NCBI GenBank assembly: GCA_040880125.1
Contig: JBBDJB010000029.1
Span: 44,536 to 108,535, forward strand
Direction: 5' to 3'
Source: JBBDJB01 sp040880125
GTDB taxonomy: Bacteria; Planctomycetota; Planctomycetia; Pirellulales; JBBDJB01
Length of the DNA stretch: 64,000 nucleotides
In this document: piece by piece, positions 39,270 to 47,856 of the stretch
How the letters are laid out: every line of letters begins with the position of its first letter
Position numbering within the stretch: position 1 is the first letter of the stretch
Translations under genes and position numbers: made by a program
The notes under the pieces: model-generated
The model's database searches: none
What the model was told of the DNA's origin: nothing
The model's input: the letters and a program-made list of their open reading frames with translations, nothing else

Positions 39270-40508
39270 CTACCGCGTTGTCGTATCGCCGACCGGCCGG
39301 GCCGCCGTCTGCACCTTTAGCGGCGCGGCAATGTACGGCTGGTTCTGCAGGTACAAGTCGAGCCTAGCCCGATACTGATTGGCGAGCTGCGGCGGCGCGG
39401 CATGAATCGCCTCGTTGACGAGCTTCTTGGCCTGCTTGAAGTCGCCCGCCGCCGCGTGGGCCGCGGCCATCGCGTCCAGCACAGCCGGCACCGGTCTCCC
39501 GGCAAGTTCCTGACTTTTGGCGAGCATCCGCAGCGCTTGGGCCGGATCGCGCAGCCGCTCGTCCGGGCAGGTGGCTAACAGCCAGCCGAGACTCTGATAT
39601 GCCCGGGCAAGCTCAACTCCGGTTTGCATGGCCGCCTGGAAGTCCATCAGCGCTCGGCTGAAGTACCCCAGCTCCATATACAGATCGCCGCGATTGACAT
39701 ACGCGGCCGCGAACTTCGGGTCGAGCCGCAGCGCAGTGGTGTAGTCGCGCACCGCCTCGCGGTACTGCGCCAGGCGGAAATGCGCGTGGCCACGGCTGTT
39801 GTAAGCCACGGCATCTTCCGGCGACTGTCCGATCGCAAGCGTGTAGTCGTCGATGGCTGTCTGGAAATCGCCCTTCTCGTAAAGCAACTCGCCGCGGTTG
39901 AAGTAGGCGTTGGCATACTCGGGATTCAGCTCAATCGTCCGCGCGAAATCGGCGATCGCCAAATCGTGCTTGCCGAGCATGGCATAGCTGACACCCCGAT
40001 TGTGGATCGCCCGCCAGCGGGTGGCATCGAGCCGCACGGCCTCCTCGAAATCCTCCAGGGCCGCGTCCTCTTCGCCTTGCTGGGCCAGCAACTCCCCCCG
40101 ACGGTTTAACGCCCAGGAGGAGAGCTTTTCGGCATAGCGGCGGATTTCGTCGGCGGGCTCCGCCGAGAGGGCCTGTCGGCATTGATCGAGGATTTGCCCG
40201 TACTCAGCAACGGTTTCCGCATCGCGCGACTTCTGGTGCGCTGCGGCCACCAGATGCGCCGGCGACTGGGCCACCTGCAGCCGGGCCGGACGAACCGGCG
40301 ATTTGCTTGGCGCGGGCTCATCGACGCCGGGAGGTGAGCTTTCCTCTTGTGCATCAACGCCCGGCAGAATCAACAGGTCCGGCAATTCGGCCCGCTTTAA
40401 TCCGCTGCCGAGCTCCTGCGCAGCGGCCGCCGCCGGAACGCTCAACGCCGCCAACAGCACTCCCGTCAATCGGGAAGTGTGGGCCCACGTATTATGCGCT
40501 TTCGCCAT
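39270..40508 (-). CDS. Secreted or periplasmic TPR-repeat protein
   Basis: 412 residues with a signal peptide ending around AAAAAQ (about residue 30). At least five tetratricopeptide repeats follow, the clearest being AIHNRGVSYAMLGKHDLAIADFARTIELNP, YANAYFNRGELLYEKGDFQTAIDDYTLAIGQSP, AVAYNSRGHAHFRLAQYREAVRDYTTAL and AAYVNRGDLYMELGYFSRALMDFQAAM. A likely protein-protein scaffold in the periplasm; no catalytic signature is visible. A Pro-rich stretch (PPGVDEPAPSKSPVRPARL) precedes the repeats. 45 bp after fumC on the same strand. Confidence 0.85.
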   Translation of the reverse strand: MAKAHNTWAHTSRLTGVLLAALSVPAAAAAQELGSGLKRAELPDLLILPGVDAQEESSPPGVDEPAPSKSPVRPARLQVAQSPAHLVAAAHQKSRDAETVAEYGQILDQCRQALSAEPADEIRRYAEKLSSWALNRRGELLAQQGEEDAALEDFEEAVRLDATRWRAIHNRGVSYAMLGKHDLAIADFARTIELNPEYANAYFNRGELLYEKGDFQTAIDDYTLAIGQSPEDAVAYNSRGHAHFRLAQYREAVRDYTTALRLDPKFAAAYVNRGDLYMELGYFSRALMDFQAAMQTGVELARAYQSLGWLLATCPDERLRDPAQALRMLAKSQELAGRPVPAVLDAMAAAHAAAGDFKQAKKLVNEAIHAAPPQLANQYRARLDLYLQNQPYIAAPLKVQTAARPVGDTTTR

Positions 40509-40553
40509 CGCAGTCCTCTCCGATTGGCATCCTTGCCGCTCGCGGCCGCGCCG

Positions 40554-41981
40554 CTACGACTGTGGTTCGGTCATTTTCCAGGGGTCCAGCGCCTCGTTGA
40601 GCTGTTCCTCCGGCAGGACGTTCTGCTGCCGACAAAGTTCGCGAATCGTCTGGCCCGTTTGAAAGGCTTCCTTCGCGAGCTTGCTGGCCTTTTCGTAGCC
40701 GATGTAGGGATTCAAACTGGTCACCATCGACAGGCTCTTTTCGACGGCAGCCTCGCATTGCTCCCGGTTGGCCTGCATCTCGGCGACGCAGCACTCGATA
40801 AATCGTTCGACGGCGCGCGCGAGCAGCTCAATGCTCTCCAGCGTGGCGTGGCCCATCACCGGCATCATAATGTTGAGCTGGAACTGTCCGCCGGTGGCGC
40901 CGCTGAAGGCGACGGTTTGATCGTTGCCCATCACACGCGCGGCGACCTGCATCAGGCTTTCACATAAGACCGGGTTCACCTTGCCGGGCATGATGGAACT
41001 GCCCGGCTGCAGGTCGGGCAGGGCCACTTCGTAAAACCCGCAGCGGGGTCCGCTTCCCAGCCAGCGGATGTTGTTGGCCACGTTGAACACGGTCGTGGCG
41101 ATCGCCCTCAACTGACCGTGGCACTCGACCAGGGCATCGCGCTGGGCGTTGGCTTCGAAATGATTGGCCGCCTCGACCAGGGGCAAACCCGTCTCGTCGG
41201 CAAGCACCTTCGCCACTCGGGCGCCAAACTCCGGGTGCGTGTTGATGCCGGTGCCGACCGCCGTTCCGCCGACCGGCAGTTCAAACACCGCTTCCAGTGC
41301 CCGGCGTGCCCGAGCAGCGGAAAGCTCCGCCTGGCGGGCAAATCCTCCGAACTCCTGGCCGAGCCGCAGCGGCGTGGCGTCGGCCAGGTGCGTGCGGCCG
41401 ATCTTGATGACGTCGTCCCATTCGGTGGCTTTGGCGGCCAGGGCGTGTTGAAACTTCTCCAGGGCAGGAATGAGCACCCGATTGAGCTGAATCGCCACGG
41501 CCACGTGGATCGCCGTGGGGAACGTGTCGTTGGTGCTCTGGCCCATGTTGACGTGGTCGTTCGGGTGGATCGGCTTTTGCGCCGCGAAGCGGTCGCCGCC
41601 GGCGATCTCAATGGCGCGGTTGGAGATCACCTCGTTGACGTTCATGTTGCTGGACGTGCCGGAGCCCGTCTGGAACACGTCGACGGGGAACTGCCGGTCG
41701 TGGCGGCCTTCGCTAACTTCGCGGCAGGCGGTGAGCATCGCTTCGACCTGCTGGTCGTTCAGCGGCCGCTTGCCGGTGCCGGTCAGCTTGCCGAGATCGC
41801 GATTGGCCACGCCGCAGGCGTACTTGACCAGTCCCATGGCCCGAATAAGCGGGACCGGCAGCCGCCAACCGGAAATCGTGAAATTCTCCACGGCACGCTG
41901 GGTCTGTGCGCCGTAGTAGGCATCGGCCGGGACGCGGACCTCGCCCATCGAGTCGTGTTCAATTCGTGTATCGCTGGTCAT
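40554..41981 (-). CDS. fumC: Fumarate hydratase class II
   Basis: 475 residues, from the ATG at 41981; upstream in-frame sequence is basic and random. It interconverts fumarate and L-malate without an iron-sulfur cluster, following on from the sdh operon product. Landmarks: TRIEHDSMGEVRVPADAYYGAQTQRAVENF at the N-terminus; SSNMNVNEVISNRA; the His-containing HPNDHVNMGQSTNDTFPTA; and the superfamily signature GSSIMPGKVNPVLCE. The C-terminal region LNPYIGYEKASKLAKEA matches FumC. It is about 5.4 kb from the sdh operon and not co-transcribed with it. Confidence 0.96.
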   Translation of the reverse strand: MTSDTRIEHDSMGEVRVPADAYYGAQTQRAVENFTISGWRLPVPLIRAMGLVKYACGVANRDLGKLTGTGKRPLNDQQVEAMLTACREVSEGRHDRQFPVDVFQTGSGTSSNMNVNEVISNRAIEIAGGDRFAAQKPIHPNDHVNMGQSTNDTFPTAIHVAVAIQLNRVLIPALEKFQHALAAKATEWDDVIKIGRTHLADATPLRLGQEFGGFARQAELSAARARRALEAVFELPVGGTAVGTGINTHPEFGARVAKVLADETGLPLVEAANHFEANAQRDALVECHGQLRAIATTVFNVANNIRWLGSGPRCGFYEVALPDLQPGSSIMPGKVNPVLCESLMQVAARVMGNDQTVAFSGATGGQFQLNIMMPVMGHATLESIELLARAVERFIECCVAEMQANREQCEAAVEKSLSMVTSLNPYIGYEKASKLAKEAFQTGQTIRELCRQQNVLPEEQLNEALDPWKMTEPQS

Positions 41982-42316
41982 GGAAGTGGATGCCCTGGCT
42001 GTGCGAGGACGAGCCTCGTGCTCCTGCGGAATCGGTGAAGCGCTGCCCAGCGGCCGGCCCCTTGCCGGCGCCGCGGCGTCGCGGGTGGATCTCATCGAAT
42101 TTGCCCCGGATCGCCTGGCCGACAGCGCTGGACACGTCCCGCAATGCCGATGCCGCCGGGAAAAGGGCAATTCGGGCAGCGAATCATAGCGGCAAGCCCC
42201 CGGCGAACAAAGACGGATTAGCAGTGCTTACCTGGACGACGGCAACTGAACTCGGCGGATTCGTGCGAATTCCGCTACTTGCTACTGCACGAGCCAACTT
42301 GGGGACACGTACTCTG

Positions 42317-43192
42317 TCACTGGCGATCCGCGAGGAATGCTTGCAGGCCGGCCAGGTCGTCGGTGTTGATCAGGTCAACGCCGGCTTCGTCCAGCACCCG
42401 CCACAGCTCGACGCGCTCCGGCGTCGCCCAGAAGCGGACCCGTCGCCCGGCGGCGTGGGCACGCGAAACAATCTGGTCCATCCGGGCGCGCTGTTCGGCG
42501 GGCATCGCGCCTTCTCCGCTCCACGTAAATAGCTTGCCCCAGCGATCGCTGATCAACGGCAGCGCGTGGCTGGGGAGAGTGGAGTCGAGATCTTCCACGC
42601 GGCCGTCCAATCCGGCGAAGCGGAGCGGCTGTGACAGCAGCAGCTCGCGCGGCCGGTTGCCGGAGAGGATGACCGTCACGGCCTTCTGGTCGACCTGGCC
42701 GTCACGCACGGTGGAGAGTAGGTCGCCGTATCGGGACAGCAGATCGTGCAATGCGCGGTAGGTCGGCTCGGCCTCGCTCTTGATGTCGATCAACAGCGTG
42801 AGTGGCGGGCCGTCGGGCCAGACGCGACCACCGCCGGTGCGGGCGCGCTCGCGCAAGGGATCGAGGTACAAATCGGCCAGAGTGCGATCCGGGGAAAGCT
42901 CCGCACGCTCGTGCGCGACTAGCAACTGTCCGTCGACGAGGAACACATCGGCCTCGACACTGCAAAAGCCGTGATCGAGGGCGTCCAGCAATGGTCGCTC
43001 GTGGAGGTAATCATTGTGGGCGTGCGCCTGCGGCAGCGGGACCGGCTCGGCCGCTGGCAGGCTACCGGCAGAGACCAGCGCGGCGAGCAGCGCAAGCATC
43101 TCGCTTGTGCGGAGCGTTCGACCGGCGCGATCTCGGCGTACGAAGTGGAGCAACGTTAAAAGCCGTGCCGCTGGCAGGCGTCGCTGGTGCAT
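42317..43192 (-). CDS. Secreted PI-PLC/glycerophosphodiester phosphodiesterase-like protein
   Basis: 291 residues from ATG 43192, chosen for GGAGG 9 nt upstream. A later ATG at 43099 starts straight into a signal peptide (MLALLAALVSAGSLPAAEP) and is possible. The mature part starts QAHAHNDYLHERPLLDALDHGFCSVEADVFLVDG, the family opening with His-Asn and the Glu-Ala-Asp metal ligands. It continues LLIDIKSEAEPTYRAL and ends DEAGVDLINTDDLAGLQAFL. A TIM-barrel phosphodiesterase, predicted to hydrolyse glycerophosphodiesters or related lipids in the periplasm. It overlaps the DCC-family gene by 37 nt. Confidence 0.85.
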   Translation of the reverse strand: MHQRRLPAARLLTLLHFVRRDRAGRTLRTSEMLALLAALVSAGSLPAAEPVPLPQAHAHNDYLHERPLLDALDHGFCSVEADVFLVDGQLLVAHERAELSPDRTLADLYLDPLRERARTGGGRVWPDGPPLTLLIDIKSEAEPTYRALHDLLSRYGDLLSTVRDGQVDQKAVTVILSGNRPRELLLSQPLRFAGLDGRVEDLDSTLPSHALPLISDRWGKLFTWSGEGAMPAEQRARMDQIVSRAHAAGRRVRFWATPERVELWRVLDEAGVDLINTDDLAGLQAFLADRQ

Positions 43193-43611
43193 TCGGTTTT
43201 TCCTCCCAGGCGATAACGACGCTGGGCCACTTGTCGGTAGAGAACTCGCCACAGCGGCAGGCTGCCGGGCAGGTGCAATAGCGGGGCAAGCCACCACAGC
43301 CGCCGCAGCCGCCGCGTCAGAAAGCGAATCGCGCTGGCGCCGACGTGCCGCCGGCCATCGCTCTCGACGATCACCATCGCCTGCATCAGCGTTTCGTGCG
43401 ACAGGTCCGGATAACGCTCCGCGATGACCGGATCGTGCAGCGACAGATAGCTCAGATGTCCCTGGCAATCCCACCACACCAGCCGACGAACCTGCCGGGT
43501 GCACATGGCGCAATCGCCATCGTAGATCACCACGTTGCTGCCGGGGCGATCCTCCGGGCGGGGCAGCGCCTCGCCGGGGATTATCTGGCAGTGTTTGGCA
43601 GTGGCGGGCAT
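43156..43611 (-). CDS. DCC-family (DUF393) thiol-disulfide-like protein
   Basis: 151 residues, normal for DUF393. The family motif DGDCAMC (Cys34, Cys37) follows a short Pro-rich tail. Then come the hydrophobic helices VRRLVWWDCQGHLSYLSLHDP and the characteristic HVGASAIRFLTRRL. Its function is not settled; a redox or metal-binding role is proposed from the CxxC. It ends after the start of the GDPD-like gene (37-nt overlap), so the pair is translationally coupled; an explicit joint role is not known. Confidence 0.87.
   Translation of the reverse strand: MPATAKHCQIIPGEALPRPEDRPGSNVVIYDGDCAMCTRQVRRLVWWDCQGHLSYLSLHDPVIAERYPDLSHETLMQAMVIVESDGRRHVGASAIRFLTRRLRRLWWLAPLLHLPGSLPLWRVLYRQVAQRRYRLGGKTECTSDACQRHGF
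43202..43206 (-). promoter_or_regulatory. Ribosome binding site within the DCC gene
   Basis: GGAGG on the minus strand, 9 nt before ATG 43192. It decides the longer start of the GDPD-like gene. Confidence 0.6.
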
Positions 43612-44002
43612 TGGTATGTCTTTGGGAAGTATCGCCTTTTGGGAAGCGACCTCGAGGCGAAGCGAGCGACTTCGCCTAACATTCTTACCGCACTGGCGGC
43701 GGATCGTACACTAGCGGATGGGAGGAGGGGCCGGCAGTCCGAGGTCCACGACAGGACGCAACCTTTTATATTATAGTGACTTAAAACAAATGCACTTGCG
43801 ATTATACCGCCCGTGGAGTCAAGCGGGGCGCGAAAATGCCGAATGCTGTTAATGGGGGCGGCGTTGCAACCGAGTTTGAGCCGGCCCCGGCGATGCAGTT
43901 AGAGAAATGGAGAAATGCCGCATGCACGCCCCGCCGGTGGCCGTATAATACGGGGCAGCCCCCCAAAGGTAGACGATCCGCAAGCACGGGAGGATTCGGG
44001 CG
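43612..44002. other. 391-bp divergent intergenic region, locally AT-rich
   Basis: A perfect hairpin AGGCGAAG (43655-43662)/CTTCGCCT (43670-43677) lies near the DCC gene start. An AT-rich stretch around 43765-43805 (TTTTATATTATAGTGAC) is unlike the flanks. TATAAT at 43944-43949 lies 54 bp upstream of the coiled-coil gene, but no good -35 pairs with it. GGGAGGA precedes its ATG. Confidence 0.55.
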
Positions 44003-45661
44003 ATGGACAAGCTGCGATCCCAAGTTCGTAAAGCCCACCGGCGTCTGTTGTTCGAGCAGTTTCTACGAACCCTGACATCGTGTCTGTTCGTGGTGCTGGC
44101 CGTGGCGGCGGTGGCGGTGGCGCTACCGAAGTTCGTCTACTTGGGCGTCGGCACGGCCGTGTGGACGTGGAGCTGGCTGGGCGGCGGAGCGGTGCTGGCC
44201 GCGGTGATCGCCGTGACTATGACCTATTTGCGGCGCCGCACGCTGCTGGATGCGGCCATCGAGGTCGATTTGCGCTTCGGTTTGAAGGAGCGTATCGCCA
44301 GCAGTCTCTCGCTCAGTGAAGCCGACACCGAAGCCGGCCGCGCGCTGTTGCGCGACGCGTTGCGATCGGCCGAGAAGCTCAACGTGGTGGAGCGGTTTCC
44401 CGTCCGCCTGCACCGCCGGGCGTGGCTCCCGCTTGTGCCGGCTGTGATCGCCTTTTGTCTGGTGACTTTCTTAGACAACAAGGGCGCTGACCGCACGGCC
44501 AGCGCGACGACTACCGCCCAGGCCCAGTCGGTGCAAGTCAAGACCGCCGCGCGCAAGCTGACCAAGCCGATCGACGAGCTGCGCAAGAAGGCGGAAGAGC
44601 AGGGCAGGACCGAGGCCGGGGAACTCTTCAAGCAGCTTGAAGAAGGCACGAAGGACCTGGCCGAGAAGAAGGACGTCGATCGCAAGGAAGCGCTCGTGAA
44701 GCTGAACGACCTTTCCGAGCAGATCGAACAGCGGCGGAATTCGCTCGGCGGCGACAACGAAATCAAACAGCATCTCAATCAACTGAACAAGATGGGCGAA
44801 GGACCGGCCCAAGACCTTGCCAAAGCACTCGAGCAGGGCGACTTCCAGAAGGCGGCCGAAGAACTGAAAAAGCTTGGGCAAAAGATCGCCAGCAGCGAGT
44901 TGAGCGAAGCCGACAAGGAGAAGCTCGCGCAGCAGATGGAGCAGATGAAGGAGAAGCTGCAGGAGATGGCCGCGGCGCACCAGCAGGCCGCCAAATCGTT
45001 GCAGGAGCAGATCGAGCGCGAGCGTCAGGCGGGCAACACGCAGAAGGCCGCCGAGCTTCAGAAACAGCTCGATAAGCTGGCTCAGCAGAAGCCTCAAATG
45101 GAGCAGTTGCAGAAGCTCGCCGCGCAACTCGGCGAGTGCTCCAACTGCATCGGCCAGGGCGACGGCGAGGGTGCGGCCGCGGCGCTCGGCCAATTGGCGG
45201 CCGACCTGGAGGGCATGCAGGAACAGCTCGAGGAGATGGAGATGCTCGAAGAGGCGCTGGAGCAAATCGCCATGGCCAAACAGGCGATGGGTTGCGCACA
45301 GTGCAACGGAATGGGCTGCGCCGCCTGCAATGGCATGGGCATGTTCGGCGGCCAGGGCGGTGGCGAGGGCGGGCTGAAACCCGGCACTTCGCCTGGCGGC
45401 GGCTTTGCCGATGAGCCGATCGATCCGCTGGAGGCCAACAGCTACGATTCGCAGGTCCGCCAGCAGCCGGGCCGCGGCCGGGCGGTCATTACCGACCTTG
45501 TCGACGGACCGAATATCAAAGGCGCCGTGCTGGAAGAGATCAAGTCCGAGATCACCGCCGGAGCGCGCGCCGCGGACGATCCACTCACGACCGAGCGGCT
45601 TCCGCGCGGTCACCGCGAGCACGCCAAGGAGTTCTTCGAGAACTTCCGCGAAGGCGATTAA
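44003..45661 (+). CDS. Membrane-anchored coiled-coil protein with DnaJ-like zinc motif
   Basis: 552 residues; I know similar proteins only as hypothetical planctomycete proteins. Two or three N-terminal membrane helices (about 20-40, 50-70 and 145-160) are followed by about 200 residues of Lys/Glu/Gln-rich coiled coil (about 185-375). A Cys-rich element is GECSNC, then CAQCNGMGCAAC (Cys431, 434, 439, 442) with GMGMFGG. This resembles half of the DnaJ CxxCxGxG zinc domain. The C-terminus is Gly-rich, then a conserved-looking segment FADEPIDPLEANSYDSQVRQQPGRG. It probably scaffolds at the membrane with zinc- or redox-dependent binding (inference). GGGAGGATTCGGGCG precedes the ATG. Confidence 0.8.
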   Translation: MDKLRSQVRKAHRRLLFEQFLRTLTSCLFVVLAVAAVAVALPKFVYLGVGTAVWTWSWLGGGAVLAAVIAVTMTYLRRRTLLDAAIEVDLRFGLKERIASSLSLSEADTEAGRALLRDALRSAEKLNVVERFPVRLHRRAWLPLVPAVIAFCLVTFLDNKGADRTASATTTAQAQSVQVKTAARKLTKPIDELRKKAEEQGRTEAGELFKQLEEGTKDLAEKKDVDRKEALVKLNDLSEQIEQRRNSLGGDNEIKQHLNQLNKMGEGPAQDLAKALEQGDFQKAAEELKKLGQKIASSELSEADKEKLAQQMEQMKEKLQEMAAAHQQAAKSLQEQIERERQAGNTQKAAELQKQLDKLAQQKPQMEQLQKLAAQLGECSNCIGQGDGEGAAAALGQLAADLEGMQEQLEEMEMLEEALEQIAMAKQAMGCAQCNGMGCAACNGMGMFGGQGGGEGGLKPGTSPGGGFADEPIDPLEANSYDSQVRQQPGRGRAVITDLVDGPNIKGAVLEEIKSEITAGARAADDPLTTERLPRGHREHAKEFFENFREGD

Positions 45662-45719
45662 GCCGCCCCCCGCTCAGCATCAAAATCGGCTCCGTTTCCT
45701 TCATCGCGGTTTCAGTCCC

Positions 45720-46640
45720 TTGAGCAAGGCGACTAGCGCAACTCCGTCGATCGACGCCTCCCCGCGCGATTCGCTTTGGACCGCCGTGGTGTGGGTGCTC
45801 CGCATCACCGTCGTCATACAGTGCCTGGGCAATGCAAGCGAACTGCACCGGTTCGACTCCTCGGTGTTCTCATTCCTGTGGAACAATCCGGAGGCAGGCG
45901 GGCTCGACTTTTCCGAACAGACGGCGGCGGCGGTCGAAACAGTCGCCGAGTGGGTGCTGATCGCCGGTGCGATTTCCGCGCTGGTGCGGCCGCTGTGGAT
46001 CGTCCTGCTGCCGGTTGCGCTGTGGGAGATCGCCATGGCGGCCTCGCAGACGTGGATGGGCGGGTCGTTCCTCTATCAGTTGGCTTTGCCCGCGCACGCC
46101 GCGCGGATTGCGGCGCCGATCGTGCTGGCGATGGTTTACCGACGGGCAGCGCAACCGGCGCTGCGCGGCGCCGGCGTGGTTGGGGCGATGTGGATCGCCC
46201 GGCTTGGGATTGCCTTCACCTTCATCGCTCACGGCTGCGAGGCGTGGTATCAGCATCCGCGTTTCGTCGATCTGCTGCTGAGCGGATCGGATCAGCTTCT
46301 AGACTGGCAGATGCCCGAGGACAAGGCGCGGACGCTCTTGATGGCGATTGCCGTGGTCGACTGGATTGTGGCCGGGCTGATCGTGGTGCGCCGCTGGCCC
46401 GCGGTGGCGTACTATATGGCGTTTTGGGGTGCGGTGACGGCCGTCAGCCGGGTGGTGCAGGCGGGAATGCCCGCCTATGCCGAGGCGCTGCTGCGGGCCT
46501 CGCATGCTGGCTTGCCGCTGGCGATTGGCCTATATTGGCAGTTCATCCGGCGGCTGGACGACTCTTCTTCAAACTCTTCCGCGGAGGCATCTTCCGATGA
46601 CGCGGTTCATGCACAAAACAACTCGCCGAGTACTTCGTAG
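45720..46640 (+). CDS. Polytopic membrane protein, unknown function
   Basis: About 306 residues from TTG 45720, 58 bp after the coiled-coil gene; the exact start is uncertain (another TTG at 45774). Seven or so hydrophobic helices, for example WTAVVWVLRITVVIQCLG, WVLIAGAISALVRPLWIVLLPVAL, IAAPIVLAMVYRR, LGIAFTFIAHGCEAWY and LLMAIAVVDWIVAGLIVV. The C-terminus is a Ser/Asp-rich tail. It resembles DoxX-like small membrane proteins in pattern, though I would not assign it. The phosphatase gene starts 44 nt before its end, so they are probably one operon. Confidence 0.7.
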   Translation: MSKATSATPSIDASPRDSLWTAVVWVLRITVVIQCLGNASELHRFDSSVFSFLWNNPEAGGLDFSEQTAAAVETVAEWVLIAGAISALVRPLWIVLLPVALWEIAMAASQTWMGGSFLYQLALPAHAARIAAPIVLAMVYRRAAQPALRGAGVVGAMWIARLGIAFTFIAHGCEAWYQHPRFVDLLLSGSDQLLDWQMPEDKARTLLMAIAVVDWIVAGLIVVRRWPAVAYYMAFWGAVTAVSRVVQAGMPAYAEALLRASHAGLPLAIGLYWQFIRRLDDSSSNSSAEASSDDAVHAQNNSPSTS

Positions 46641-47841
46641 CGCATTCTCATTGGCAATCAGTTGTGCCGCGGCACTTCTGCTGCCGGCGGTCTGTCTTGC
46701 CGACGCCGCCCTGGAGGGAACCAATCCCGCGCAGTGGCGGCTGATCTGGAAGACCGACCCTTCGACCGAAGCCACCGTATCGTGGAGCACGGCAGAAGCC
46801 GGCGAGCAGCACCGTGTGTACGTCAAGGGCGAGTCTGACGAGATGCACCGCATGGTCGAGGCCCATCGCAACGGACAATATACCACCGACGGCGAAGACA
46901 TCGAGCTTCACTACCACCACGTGAAGCTCTCGGATCTGAAACCCGCCATGCGGTACCGCGTGGTCATCGAAAGCGACGAGACGCGCTCGCCGGAGATGTA
47001 CTTTCTAACCGCCCCGGATCGGGACGTGCCCATGAAAATCCTGTTCGGCGGCGACTCGCGCAGCGATCAACGGGCACGGCGGCAGGTCAACCAACTCATG
47101 GCACGGCTGATGGATCAGCGCCCGGCGATTCTGGCGGTGGCGCACGGGGGCGATTATATCGTCGACGGTCGCAAACTGTCGCAATGGTCCGACTGGATGA
47201 GCGATCACGAACTGACCGTAGGCCGGGACTCGCGGTTGCTGCCGATCATCCCCACACGCGGAAACCACGACGGCGGGCCGCTGTACAACGAGATCTTCGA
47301 CTTCCCGCCCGACGACAAAAACTACTTCGCACTGAACCTCGGCCCGCAGATCCGCCTCATTACGCTAAACACGGAGACCAGCACGGGCGGCGACCAGGCC
47401 CAGTGGCTAGAGAACGAGTTGCAGACGTCGCGGCCGGAGAACCGGTGGCTGCTGGCCCAGTACCATCGCCCCGCGTATCCGGCGGTGAAGGAGCCGGGCA
47501 CGGCGCTGCAGCACTGGGTGCCGCTGTTCGAAGAGTACAACCTTGACATGGCTTGCGAGGCCGACGGCCACAACATCAAGCGCACCCCGCCGATTCGCGA
47601 TAACAAGGTCGATCCGACCGGCGTGACGTACATCGGCGAAGGTGGCTTCGGCGTTAAGCAACGCAACCCAGACATGAGTCGCTGGTTCCTTCAACCGCCC
47701 GGCAAGGCAGGGGTAGGCCACCACGTCCAACTGCTCGAGTTTTATCCGGACCGGCTGGAGTACCGCGTCATCCTGCTGAACGGGCGGGTTTTCGACGAGC
47801 ACGTCCTTCCCGTGCGAACGGAAATCGCCGCCGGCCGCTGA
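46597..47841 (+). CDS. Secreted purple-acid-phosphatase-like metallophosphoesterase
   Basis: 414 residues from ATG 46597, with GGAGG 9 nt upstream. Signal peptide, then an Ig/fibronectin-like N-terminal domain (WRLIWKTDPSTEATVSWSTAEAG...). The metallophosphoesterase core shows LFGGDSRSD, GGDYI, GNHDGG, then QYHRPAYP. The last block reads ACEADGHNIKRT, where the usual GHxH has lost its second His, so metal binding or activity may differ from classic enzymes. It is predicted to release phosphate from an extracellular phosphoester or phosphonate; substrate unknown. It follows the membrane protein gene with a 44-nt overlap. Confidence 0.87.
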   Translation: MTRFMHKTTRRVLRSAFSLAISCAAALLLPAVCLADAALEGTNPAQWRLIWKTDPSTEATVSWSTAEAGEQHRVYVKGESDEMHRMVEAHRNGQYTTDGEDIELHYHHVKLSDLKPAMRYRVVIESDETRSPEMYFLTAPDRDVPMKILFGGDSRSDQRARRQVNQLMARLMDQRPAILAVAHGGDYIVDGRKLSQWSDWMSDHELTVGRDSRLLPIIPTRGNHDGGPLYNEIFDFPPDDKNYFALNLGPQIRLITLNTETSTGGDQAQWLENELQTSRPENRWLLAQYHRPAYPAVKEPGTALQHWVPLFEEYNLDMACEADGHNIKRTPPIRDNKVDPTGVTYIGEGGFGVKQRNPDMSRWFLQPPGKAGVGHHVQLLEFYPDRLEYRVILLNGRVFDEHVLPVRTEIAAGR

Positions 47842-47856
47842 TTGGCGATCACATCC

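Noticed and set aside
43944..43949. TATAAT as a definite promoter
   Set aside because: No acceptable -35 box 16-18 bp upstream, so not annotated on its own.
44471..45622. 383-codon minus-strand frame opposite the coiled-coil gene
   Set aside because: Leu/His-rich mirror of Gln/Lys/Glu codons, as expected from a shadow frame.
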